Shown piece by piece: positions 1 through 8,700 of a DNA stretch of 64,000 bases. Made by a program: the position numbers and the translations under genes. The notes under the pieces are model-generated. The model was not told the origin of the DNA. It did no database searches and was given only the letters and a program-made list of their open reading frames with translations. Source of the DNA: Pyrinomonadaceae bacterium (lineage in GTDB: Bacteria; Acidobacteriota; Blastocatellia; Pyrinomonadales; Pyrinomonadaceae); assembly GCA_019694355.1 (NCBI GenBank), contig JAIBCB010000001.1, positions 277,001 to 341,000 of the forward strand. Reading direction: 5' to 3'. How positions within the stretch are numbered: the stretch's first letter is position 1; every line of letters begins with the position of its first letter.

Positions 1-800
1 GGTGACCCGAGTGAATATACGATGATCTTACGATCCGGGTGCAACTGCCTCTCTGCGCAATAGGCCTCCCGATCGATCTTGAAGCGGTCCGAAAAGAAAA
101 CGTCAAACTGCGGAGCTCCAACAACGTAAGCCGGTACATCCTGTGCGTACGGATAAAAGTCCAAGAGCTCGGCCTTGTTCTGCTCGTTCCAGACGATATA
201 GCCGTCATACTTAAAGACCATTCGATTCTTTGTCGAAACATTGTCCCAAGATGGAATGTATGCAAGCGTTGGGATCCCAAGTCTTTTAGCTGCGGCGAAC
301 ACACCAGGCTGCTCAAATTGGAAAGGCCCGGTGGACACGAGGACGCTCGGCTGTTTAGAGCTAAGTCGTGCCGTCGCTTCGGCCGACCGAGGATATGACA
401 CGAGAAGCCGTTCCAAGGCATTTTCAAATATCGTTTCGGAGCCGCTATATGCCAATAACTTTGCCGGAAACTTTAGAGCCCGGATCTGACCCGGCAACCT
501 CTTATTTCTGACGTGTTTCTGCATACTTACACGGCTTGGTGCCATCAAACGATAGTCCCAGACGAACTCATTAAGTCTCCGCAGATAGTTGTACGGTCGT
601 TCACGAAAGGGGCGGACGAAAGGAAAAGATTCAACCGTCGCTTTAACCTCCGCCCAGTCAGACAATAACGTCGATTCGTCGAGGGAGGAAGTCCAAACAC
701 ACACGTCGCCATGTTTTGCCAAAGCTTTGATCAGCCCGGTGTATTTGAACACGCGGTCGACAAGGAGCGATGTAGATAATAATAGAAAACTGGGTCTCAC
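1..800 (-). CDS. Glycosyltransferase-like surface polysaccharide protein, partial (3' end outside window)
   Basis: Reading the minus strand from a GTG at 800 gives an open frame of 266 codons with no stop before the window edge, so the C-terminus is missing. The N-terminus is beta-strand-like (SFLLLSTSLLVDRVFKY), then comes a stretch around residues 155-215 with 'VLVSTGPFQFEQPGVFAAA', 'YIPSWDNVSTKN' and 'YDGYIVWNEQNKAELL'. The SWDN-T-K and 'VWNEQNK' pattern is the kind seen in GT-B-like surface-carbohydrate proteins related to CDP-glycerol glycerophosphotransferases. It begins 25 nt after the stop of the dioxygenase gene and is the last visible gene of the export operon, so a role in building the exported glycan is inferred. 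GTG is chosen because an upstream ATG in the gap is closed by a stop within a few codons. No clear ribosome-binding site is visible. Exact donor and acceptor are unknown. Confidence 0.72.
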   Translation of the reverse strand, partial: MRPSFLLLSTSLLVDRVFKYTGLIKALAKHGDVCVWTSSLDESTLLSDWAEVKATVESFPFVRPFRERPYNYLRRLNEFVWDYRLMAPSRVSMQKHVRNKRLPGQIRALKFPAKLLAYSGSETIFENALERLLVSYPRSAEATARLSSKQPSVLVSTGPFQFEQPGVFAAAKRLGIPTLAYIPSWDNVSTKNRMVFKYDGYIVWNEQNKAELLDFYPYAQDVPAYVVGAPQFDVFFSDRFKIDREAYCAERQLHPDRKIIVYSLGS

Positions 801-825
801 TTGGTTTCGTGGTCTCGCGGTCGGA

Positions 826-1725
826 TCATTCGTATCCGAGAGCGGCTCTTTGCCCTCTCTCGAGATCGGAGAAAGTTACATCGTCAGGGTATCGGAGCAA
901 CTTCCTTGATTCAGAAGCAGGCGACGTAAACATGCAGATGAACATTAGCCGGTCGCTTGTCCTTGCTTCGCCGCCCTTGTGAAAGCCGCGAGTATCGGCA
1001 AGGATTACCGTACCTTTCTTCCCGGTGCACACGCGCCAGTTCTCTTGCGGATAAGAGTTCGACATCTGCTCGTCGGTCGTTCGCCGCACACCATCTTCAT
1101 CAAAGAACGCCGGCGACATCGACGAGAAGCGGCCTTTCTTATGTGTTCCTGGGGCATAGGTGAATGGTCCCGCACCATGATCCACATCACTGAGATAGAC
1201 AAATATCTTCAAGATCAATCGGTCCTCACGATCGAAGTGCCAAAGCTGCGATTCGCGAGCGGCGGACGTAGATGCGGACGTGTACCAGACATTGTAGTAT
1301 CGTAGGCGCGTCTGCATGCGAAAGTAGCAATCAGCGATGGTAAGGAACGACTTGCTGAGTGCAAGCCGAGAAAAAATACTATTGGGGTCGAAGGTGACTT
1401 CGCTACCGAACATTTCGAGATTAAATGTTTTTCGTCCAATGGAATGGTCAGTCCTTGCCGACTCTTTGATATCCAGGATCGCCGGCATTTCGCCTTCGAC
1501 CAGGTTGTTTACGGCCCTTTCAAGATCGGAAAAGTTGACTTCGGTATCAAGTGATTCGAATGGAACAACGGCCACCCCGTGCATGTTTAGGTCCTTAAGG
1601 ATTTCGGCATCACGCCCGGCGGGTTTCCTTCCGTCAAACAAGAAGCGAAGGGTTGGTCGAAGATTTGAACCATACCGCCAGCCCAATTCCGTCCGTTTTG
1701 CAGACCTAAGTAACTTTCGCAGCAT
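826..1725 (-). CDS. PhyH-family Fe(II)/2-oxoglutarate dioxygenase
   Basis: About 299 residues. The family facial triad is visible: His164 and Asp166 in 'WHFDRED' and a distal His249 in 'TRGFHKGGEARTSDR', with a downstream Arg that normally binds 2-oxoglutarate. The strand 'VYLSDVDHGAGPFTYAPGTHKKG' is typical of phytanoyl-CoA dioxygenase-like proteins. An in-frame ATG at 1827 would add 34 residues but would overlap the ABC ATPase gene by 55 bp, and that extension reads as an out-of-frame shadow, so the ATG at 1725 is preferred; the start remains uncertain. Placed between an ABC exporter and a glycosyltransferase-like gene, it may hydroxylate a sugar, an amino-acyl substituent or a lipid part of the glycan. 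The substrate is not shown by the sequence. Confidence 0.8.
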   Translation of the reverse strand: MLRKLLRSAKRTELGWRYGSNLRPTLRFLFDGRKPAGRDAEILKDLNMHGVAVVPFESLDTEVNFSDLERAVNNLVEGEMPAILDIKESARTDHSIGRKTFNLEMFGSEVTFDPNSIFSRLALSKSFLTIADCYFRMQTRLRYYNVWYTSASTSAARESQLWHFDREDRLILKIFVYLSDVDHGAGPFTYAPGTHKKGRFSSMSPAFFDEDGVRRTTDEQMSNSYPQENWRVCTGKKGTVILADTRGFHKGGEARTSDRLMFICMFTSPASESRKLLRYPDDVTFSDLERGQRAALGYE

Positions 1726-1772
1726 TGTACTCAATCCGATACGATCCGTATGAAGCACTCGAAGATGAACAA

Positions 1773-3044
1773 CTAGATCACGAGAGCCTTGGCCGGCACC
1801 TTGACTTCGTCTGATCGCATACTCCACGTAACACTTGGATTCATAAATGCCTTTCCGCTCGCCTCTGCCTGCCCGCTTACCTCAACGGAGACCCGCTCGG
1901 AGAACGCACGACCGGACCAACTGCCCGCCGGAGCGATTGCCTTAAAGTACATCGTGTAGATGCCTGGGCTGATCCAGAGCGTGGGGACCTTTACCTGAAG
2001 TGTGAGATCTCCATCGATTACCGAATGACCGATCTCCGCACTTGAAACCCGCTTATGAACTACTGACTGGCCGAAAGCATTTTCGACAATAAAAAAGAGC
2101 GTCGCGTTCGCTATATCGTTTGCGGCAACGTGTACAGTCACCTCGAAGGGCGACGAATTGTCGATCTGATATGAATCCTCGTTATTGATCGAGATGCGGC
2201 CGAGATCGAGAAGGCCGTTCTTGTCGGTCCTTTCGGACGGTTGTCGATGCTTGTCTCTTTCCATAAAAGAAGCCACGCACGTTGCAACATCTGAATCCTT
2301 AACGATCTGGCCCGTCTCGATCAGCAACCCTCGTTTGCACAACTCAAGGATCGCACCCATATTGTGGCTGACGAACAGGATCGTTCTTCCATCCCGTTTG
2401 CCGATCTCCTCCATCTTCCCAAGACACTTCTTTTGAAACTCTGCGTCGCCGACTGCCAATACCTCATCTACGATCAAGATCTCGCTTTCCAAATGAGCAG
2501 CAACGGCAAAAGCGAGACGGACATACATCCCTGATGAGAAGCGTTTTACCGGTGTGTCTATATACCTTTCAACGCCGCTGAAATCAATGATCTCATCCAG
2601 TTTTCGATCGATCTCTTTCTTCCGCATTCCAAGGATCGAACCGTTCAGATAAATGTTCTCCCTACCTGACAATTCAGGATGGAAGCCCGTTCCAACTTCG
2701 AGCAGGCTCGCCACACGGCCTTTCTGTTTGATCGTTCCTTTGGTCGGGGACGTAACGCGCGAGAGGAGTTTGAGCAGCGTGCTCTTGCCGGCACCGTTCT
2801 TGCCAATGATCCCGACGGTCTCTCCCCTTTCGATCTCGAAACTTACGTCTTTCAGGCTCCAAACGACATTGCTGTCTCCCTTTACTGCGCGATGATTTGC
2901 TTCCGCTAGTTTTAAGAACGGATCCGGCTTACGCAGTACCCTTGTAACGAACCAACGTTCCAGATCGAGGCTGATCGTCCCTGTCCCGATCTGACCCAAT
3001 TGATACATTTTTGATAGGTCCTCAACACGGATCGCAATGCTCAT
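1773..3044 (-). CDS. wzt: Polysaccharide ABC exporter, ATP-binding subunit (Wzt type)
   Basis: A 423-residue ABC ATPase. Walker A is GKNGAGKST at residues 81-89, the signature is 'RFSSGMYVRLAFA', and Walker B follows in 'EILIVDEVLAVGDAEF', which has the wording typical of teichoic-acid/O-antigen exporters. Residues from about 265 to 400 form a separate beta-rich domain, as in Wzt proteins that recognise the modified end of the glycan before export. The gene overlaps the permease gene by an ATGA (3041-3044), which implies translational coupling. A Wzt with a C-terminal recognition domain usually goes with glycans finished by a terminal modification, which fits the methyltransferase and other tailoring genes upstream. 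Confidence 0.93.
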   Translation of the reverse strand: MSIAIRVEDLSKMYQLGQIGTGTISLDLERWFVTRVLRKPDPFLKLAEANHRAVKGDSNVVWSLKDVSFEIERGETVGIIGKNGAGKSTLLKLLSRVTSPTKGTIKQKGRVASLLEVGTGFHPELSGRENIYLNGSILGMRKKEIDRKLDEIIDFSGVERYIDTPVKRFSSGMYVRLAFAVAAHLESEILIVDEVLAVGDAEFQKKCLGKMEEIGKRDGRTILFVSHNMGAILELCKRGLLIETGQIVKDSDVATCVASFMERDKHRQPSERTDKNGLLDLGRISINNEDSYQIDNSSPFEVTVHVAANDIANATLFFIVENAFGQSVVHKRVSSAEIGHSVIDGDLTLQVKVPTLWISPGIYTMYFKAIAPAGSWSGRAFSERVSVEVSGQAEASGKAFMNPSVTWSMRSDEVKVPAKALVI

Positions 3045-3898
3045 ACAGTGTCAACAAAGTTCCTCTCCGTCTTGTTGAAGATCAGAATGCCAGCGAACAG
3101 GATAACCAGAGTGATCGCAGAGCTATAGCCGAGGCTGGTCGCCGAAAGATATCCCTGACCGAGGAAAGCAACCCGAAAAGCCTCAATAATGCCGGTCATA
3201 GGATTGAGCTGTATCAGTTGCTTATAGCGTTCCGGAGCAGCACTGAGGGGATAAATGACCGTCGTCATATACATCAGCAGCTGCACTCCAAATGTCACCA
3301 GAAAACTAAGATCGCGGTATTTCGTAGTCAAGGCGGTGATCATCAGCCCAAGCCCGAGGCCAAGACCGGCCATCAAAAGGACGAGGAATGGAAAAAGCGA
3401 GACCGCCCAAGTGATTTGAAAAGAACCACCCGCAAGGGCGTAGTACGCCATCATCCCAATGAATAGCAGCATCTGCACCCCAAATCGCACCAAATTGCTT
3501 GTTACGATACTCAGCGGAAGGATCAGTCTTGGAAAGTACACTTTGCCGAAGATCTGCGAATTATCCTTGAAAACAGTGCTTGTCTTTGTAATGCAGTCGG
3601 CGAAATAGTTCCATGCGGTGATTCCGGCCATATAGAACAAAGGCTGCGGCAAGCCATCTGTGCTAAGGCCGGCCAAGTTGCCAAAAACAAACGTAAATAT
3701 GATGGTTGTAAACAGCGGCTGAATAAAGAACCAAAGCGGGCCAAAGACCGTTTGCTTGTAAAAGCTGACAAAGTCGCGCTTAACGAACATCAAAAGCAGG
3801 TCGCGATAGCTCCAGACCTCAGAGATCTTTAGGTCAAAGAGTGGGCCATGACCTTTTATCACTAGGTCCCAATTCTCATTTTCCGCAATGGTCTTCAT
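3041..3898 (-). CDS. wzm: Polysaccharide ABC exporter, permease subunit (Wzm type)
   Basis: A 285-residue ABC-2 type permease with six hydrophobic segments after an N-terminal cytoplasmic stretch. 'RDLLLMFVKRDFVSFYKQTVFGPLWFFIQPL' is the amphipathic entry region conserved in Wzm/TagG proteins (positions about 30-60), and 'TTKYRDLSFLVTFGVQLLMY' is the conserved cytoplasmic loop before the last transmembrane pair. It forms the inner-membrane channel for the undecaprenyl-linked glycan with the ATPase encoded directly after it (4-bp overlap). It begins 30 nt after the AsnB-like gene. Confidence 0.93.
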   Translation of the reverse strand: MKTIAENENWDLVIKGHGPLFDLKISEVWSYRDLLLMFVKRDFVSFYKQTVFGPLWFFIQPLFTTIIFTFVFGNLAGLSTDGLPQPLFYMAGITAWNYFADCITKTSTVFKDNSQIFGKVYFPRLILPLSIVTSNLVRFGVQMLLFIGMMAYYALAGGSFQITWAVSLFPFLVLLMAGLGLGLGLMITALTTKYRDLSFLVTFGVQLLMYMTTVIYPLSAAPERYKQLIQLNPMTGIIEAFRVAFLGQGYLSATSLGYSSAITLVILFAGILIFNKTERNFVDTV

Positions 3899-3928
3899 AA
3901 TTTGCCGTCGCTGTCTGCGAGGCGTGGC

Positions 3929-5683
3929 TTAGATCGACGCTCTCGCCTGCCTTGCGGAGCGCGTCCCTATAAGCCCAAGGCTTATCCACTGCCAAATGAA
4001 ATAGCTGTTATCAAAGCCGTCATCGAAGAATGCGTTTGCTTCTCTTCTAACTGATGCCGCATCCAGATATGATCCGAATGGGCCCGAAAGGGAAGTTTCG
4101 ATCACGGAGCCTGCCCATTCGCGTAAGGGGCCGCGAAGCCATTCGCGCTGAGGCGTTTGGATCGGCCTTTTTGGCGGCTCTGAAACAGCCCGCGGCAGAT
4201 AAGTGCGAGCGATGTCCCTTAACATATTCTTGTGAACGCCATTCTTGATCTTGCGCTCACTCGGCTGCCGCATTGCGATCTCAAAGAGACGATGATCCAG
4301 GAACGGCTCGCGGAGTTCGGTCGCTACTCTCATCGAGACCCGGTCATTAAAACGCATGGCTCTAGGGATCTTTGTATAGCGGATATCACGATATTGCAGA
4401 TTCCGCAATCGATCCGGAAAGATCGTCGGAGGCGTCATCTGCTTCGCCAAAGACCGAAATTCCGGAGTAAGGCATTCCGGTCGCACAGCTCGGTCTTTAG
4501 TGCCCTGGATCAACCCGCCAAAATGTCCAGTAGCTCCCTTGCTGTAATAGTCATAACCGGCCCATTGTTCGTCCATTCCATTTCCATCAAGAAGGACGGT
4601 AACTCCACTATTCTTCGCGGCTTCGAAGAGTCGCGCGTAAGCCAAAGTTGGAAGCCCGCCAAAGGGTTCGTCCTGAAGGGACTGGACCTCTGCGGCAAGA
4701 GCAGGCACGTCGGCCGCCGTCAGTTGGCTGACCACGAGGGGATGACGCGTTTGGGCGAGCATTTGCTCAACCCAAAGCAACTCGTCATACGCTGCGTCGC
4801 CAGTAGTGAAGGTGAAAGCTTTAACCTCGCTCTCCTTACCTTGAACTTCGTGAACCAGTCCCAGCAGACTTGACGAATCAAGGCCGCCACTCAAGTTGAT
4901 CCCGACAGGAACATCCGAGCGGAATCGGAGAGTTACGCTCTCCTTCATCAAGGCGAAATACTCTTCTCTTACTTCATCTTCGGATCTGGTGTCGAACTCG
5001 ATCCCAACTCGTTCCGCAATGTCATACCATTTCTTGACCTTGATCTTTCCATCTTTGATCTGAAGGTAATGGCCGCCTGGCAGAGAAGTTACTTGCGTCC
5101 AGAAGGTTCGATCTGAATGGTCGTAAAGACCGTGAGCAAGATACGTTGCCCACGTTTCGTCGTCAGGCTTCGCCGGTATGCCCGCTGCGTGTAAAGCCTT
5201 GATCTCGCTCGCCAGCAAGACCATTCCATCGGACTCTTGATGGTAGTAGAGAGGCTTAACTCCAAACCGATCTCTGGCCGCAAAAGCGGTCTTCTCGACC
5301 GTGTCCCAAATTGCGAAAGCAAACATCCCTACGAAGTGATCCAGACAATCTACGCCCCATTTAGCGTAGGCAGCAAGCAGGACCTCTGTATCAGATCTCG
5401 TGCGGAATGAGTAGTCGCTCGAAAGCTCTTGTTTGAGTTCTAGATAATTGTAGATCTCGCCATTCTGGACTACGACGAATCGGCCATCAGAACTCATCAT
5501 CGGCTGGTCTCCACCCGCAGTTAGATCGATTATGCTAAGCCGATTATGTCCCAGCACTGCTTTCCGTTCAGCGTCGACATAAAGGCCGACCCCGTCCGGG
5601 CCGCGGTGTGCTTGACTGGCTCTCATTGCCAACAGTCGATCACGGCCGCAGCCATTTCCAATGATCGCGCTAATTCCACACAT
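3929..5683 (-). CDS. asnB: AsnB-like glutamine-dependent amidotransferase
   Basis: A 584-residue class-II amidotransferase. The N-terminal Cys2 nucleophile (MCGISAI) and 'HRGPDG' mark the glutaminase domain (about residues 1-200). The PP-loop SGGLDSS lies at 265-271 and is followed by the synthetase domain with 'LLDGNGMDEQWAGYD'. Free-standing AsnB makes asparagine, but copies inside polysaccharide loci often amidate uronic or other acidic sugars or related carboxylates. Here it lies 20 nt after the NRPS gene and just before the Wzm/Wzt pair, so a tailoring role on the glycan, or on the NRPS-bound group, is as likely as amino-acid synthesis. No ribosome-binding site is obvious before the ATG. 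Confidence 0.88.
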   Translation of the reverse strand: MCGISAIIGNGCGRDRLLAMRASQAHRGPDGVGLYVDAERKAVLGHNRLSIIDLTAGGDQPMMSSDGRFVVVQNGEIYNYLELKQELSSDYSFRTRSDTEVLLAAYAKWGVDCLDHFVGMFAFAIWDTVEKTAFAARDRFGVKPLYYHQESDGMVLLASEIKALHAAGIPAKPDDETWATYLAHGLYDHSDRTFWTQVTSLPGGHYLQIKDGKIKVKKWYDIAERVGIEFDTRSEDEVREEYFALMKESVTLRFRSDVPVGINLSGGLDSSSLLGLVHEVQGKESEVKAFTFTTGDAAYDELLWVEQMLAQTRHPLVVSQLTAADVPALAAEVQSLQDEPFGGLPTLAYARLFEAAKNSGVTVLLDGNGMDEQWAGYDYYSKGATGHFGGLIQGTKDRAVRPECLTPEFRSLAKQMTPPTIFPDRLRNLQYRDIRYTKIPRAMRFNDRVSMRVATELREPFLDHRLFEIAMRQPSERKIKNGVHKNMLRDIARTYLPRAVSEPPKRPIQTPQREWLRGPLREWAGSVIETSLSGPFGSYLDAASVRREANAFFDDGFDNSYFIWQWISLGLIGTRSARQARASI

Positions 5684-5703
5684 ACTTTGAAAAAGAAAGC
5701 CTA

Positions 5704-8700
5704 CTAGGCCGCTGCACTCTGCGTGAGGTCTCGCGACAACACAGCTTTTCTCAATTCAACTTCTTCGAATTTTGCCGCCAGGTCGACCGCATACGGATAG
5801 ACGGTCAAAGCTCCGTGGGAGCCTTTCACGACCTCCGTTACGACATCTCCGTCGACAAGTTCTGCCCACCCTAGACTTGGATCAAACTTTGTATTCTTAG
5901 GCTGTTCACTCGCTCTAAAGATCGTAATATCACCCGCATAGCGTCCGGGCCTATAATCATCGAGAGCCTTCTGAATCGCTTCGTGGTTCCGCATAACATT
6001 GACCGGAAGGTCACGACCGGTAGCCTTGTTGTACTCGATCGCGAACTGGTTCTTTTTCCAGATCACTTTTCTCTTCAACCGTTTTTTCACTTTTTCCGCT
6101 TTGCTCATCACAAAGGAGATGCGGCCTTTCGTTGAGTTGATCTCACACAACTGGTCAATAAAGGTTCGAATGTGAGCGATGAAGTTTGCTGCACTCTTGC
6201 CGCCGAGCTTGGTTTGTTCGTCTAAATAGCCGGGAGCATAGGTATCAAACAAGCTGAGAGTCTCGACTTTCTCACCTTGGCGATCGAGCTGTCTTGCGAT
6301 CTCAAATGCGACCAGTCCGCCGAAGGATGAACCGCAGATGCGATATGGGCCAACCGGTTGGAGCTTGCGCATCTCATTGAGATAGTCGGTTGCCATATCT
6401 TCGACTCGATCGTGCGCCGTTTCGGATCTGTTAGCGACGCCGCGGGCTTGCAAACCGTAAACAGGCTGGTTCGTCCCCATTTCCTTAGCCAGATCTCGAT
6501 AGAACAAAACATTTCCGCCCGCGGCATGAACCAAAAAGATAGGAGTTCTATTCCCTAGGGTCTGCAGAGGAACAATATACTTCCACGCAACCCGACGCTC
6601 TTCTTCACAAATGAATCGTGCTAGCTTTTCGATCGTTGGTGCGTTGATCAGGGTGGAGAGCGGCAGGTCGATGTTAAATGTTGCTTCGATCTCGACAAAG
6701 AGGCTGACCGAGATAAGGGAATCACCGCCAAGCTCAAAAAAATTGTCCGTAACTCCGATCGGGCCGATACCTAACAGTTTTTCCCAAATTTCTGCCAGTT
6801 TGGACTCCACTTCATTTTTAGGGGCTTCGAGTTTTCGTGAAGACGTAAAGGTTAAAAGATTTGGTGCCGGGAGAGCCTTGCGATCGAGCTTACCATTCAG
6901 TGTGATCGGCAGAAGGTCAAGTTCTACAAATGCGGCCGGGATCATGTATTCGGGGAGCTTTGCTTTCAAATAGCTGCGCAAAGAGTTCACCTTAACGGAA
7001 CCTGCCGAGTTTGTGACAAAATAGGCGGCAAGCCGCGACGATCCCCGTTGATCCTTTGCCGCGACCACGACGGCTTCATTGATCTCAGGATGTCCGACAA
7101 TAGCAGTCTCGATCTCACCAAGTTCGATCCGAAAGCCGCGGATCTTTACCTGTTCATCTATCCGATCAATGAAGACGATCCTGCCGTCTGGCAAATACTT
7201 ACCACGATCACCCGTTCTATAGAGACGGAGGCAGCCTCTGCCTTCAATATCGAGGTTGATGAACCGAGAAGCTGTTAGCTCTTTTCGGTTCCGATAGCCA
7301 CGTGCGAGTCCAACACCGCCGATGAAGATCTCGCCCGGGCTCCCAATCGGTACCGGTTGCATTTCTTGGTCTAGGATAAATACCTCAGTATTGTCTATTG
7401 GTCGTCCGACGGGAGGCATTTCAGAGCTTTCGGCGTCGACAGTCTCGTAGGTTGTTACCACCGTACTTTCGGTCGGTCCGTAATGATTGACGAGGTCGAA
7501 AGAAATCGGTTTACCACCCAAGCCGTGAAGGCGGTCGCCTCCGGTTAACAACGTCCGCAATCTCAGGTCAGATGGTATGGCGGTTGTGAGCAAGGCTTCG
7601 GCCATTGGGGTCGGAGCAAATGCGATCGAGACACCATTGTCAGAAAAATACTTGAGCAATTTTGACGGTGTCCCTCGAGTATCGTCGTCAGGGACAAAGA
7701 TGCATGATCCCGCACAAAGATACGGCCAAAGCTCCCACACGGCCGCATCAAAAGCGGGACCTGCCAACATTGTTGCTCGATCTTCGGGTGATATTTCGTA
7801 TGTCCGCTGGTGCCACGCAACCAGATTCATGAGCGAGCGATGTTCGATCTCGACGCCTTTTGGCTCTCCGGTCGAGCCTGAAGTGTAGATCACGTATGCC
7901 AAGTTGTCCGGTCGTACTGGTGGTGTCCCGTTCAACGTCCCTTCGATTGATGGGATATCTAATATCGATTCGGTGGAAATTACCTCACACGTCGTCTGCG
8001 GAAGGCGTTCTTTCAGATGCTCTTGGGTAATGAGCACTCTCGCTCCGCAGTCGTCGATCATAAAGTTCAGGCGTTCCTTAGGTTGGGCCGGGTCGAGTGG
8101 AACATACGCCGCACCTGACTTGAGGATCCCAAGCAACGCCGTTACCATGGCGACCGAACGTTCCATAAATACCGCAACCAGGGATTCAGGCTGGACACCG
8201 CTCGCAATCAATCGCCTCGCGACCTGCTCGCTTCGTCGATCCAATTCTCCATACGTAAGCTCTCCTGTGTCTGATACCACGGCCAGCTTTTCAGGCGTTC
8301 TCTTTGCCCACTCTGACACGAGTTGATGCACGCAACGATCTTGTGGAAAGATCTGTGAGGTATTGTTCCACTCGACCAAGAGTTGTTTTTGTTCGTCCGC
8401 TTGAAGTAAAGGAAGCTTCGCAACGGGCCGTTCAGGATGTGCCGCGACTGCTTTTAGCAAGGAATTGAAATATCGATTCAGGCGCCGGACCTCGTCGGGG
8501 CTGATCATCCTGGAGTTGTACATCCAGTGACCGTCTCCGTTGTCAGAGATCAGCAGCGAAAGAACGTTTGCTGGAGTCGGACGAAACTCGGACGGCTCAA
8601 CATTCACAGCCAAAGTCACCGAAAGTCCATTCAAAAGTACATCTTCCCCGAGTGGACGAAGTTGCGGATATCTCCAAAAGATATCCGCTAGGTAGAACGG

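Noticed and set aside
39..909. Several plus-strand open frames of 80-120 codons near the left edge
   Set aside because: They oppose a continuous minus-strand open frame from 800 to the window edge with a plausible glycosyltransferase-like product, and their products are arginine-rich shadows without ribosome-binding sites.
1726..1827. N-terminal 34-residue extension of the PhyH protein
   Set aside because: It overlaps the upstream ABC ATPase gene by 55 bp in another frame and has no similarity to PhyH N-termini.
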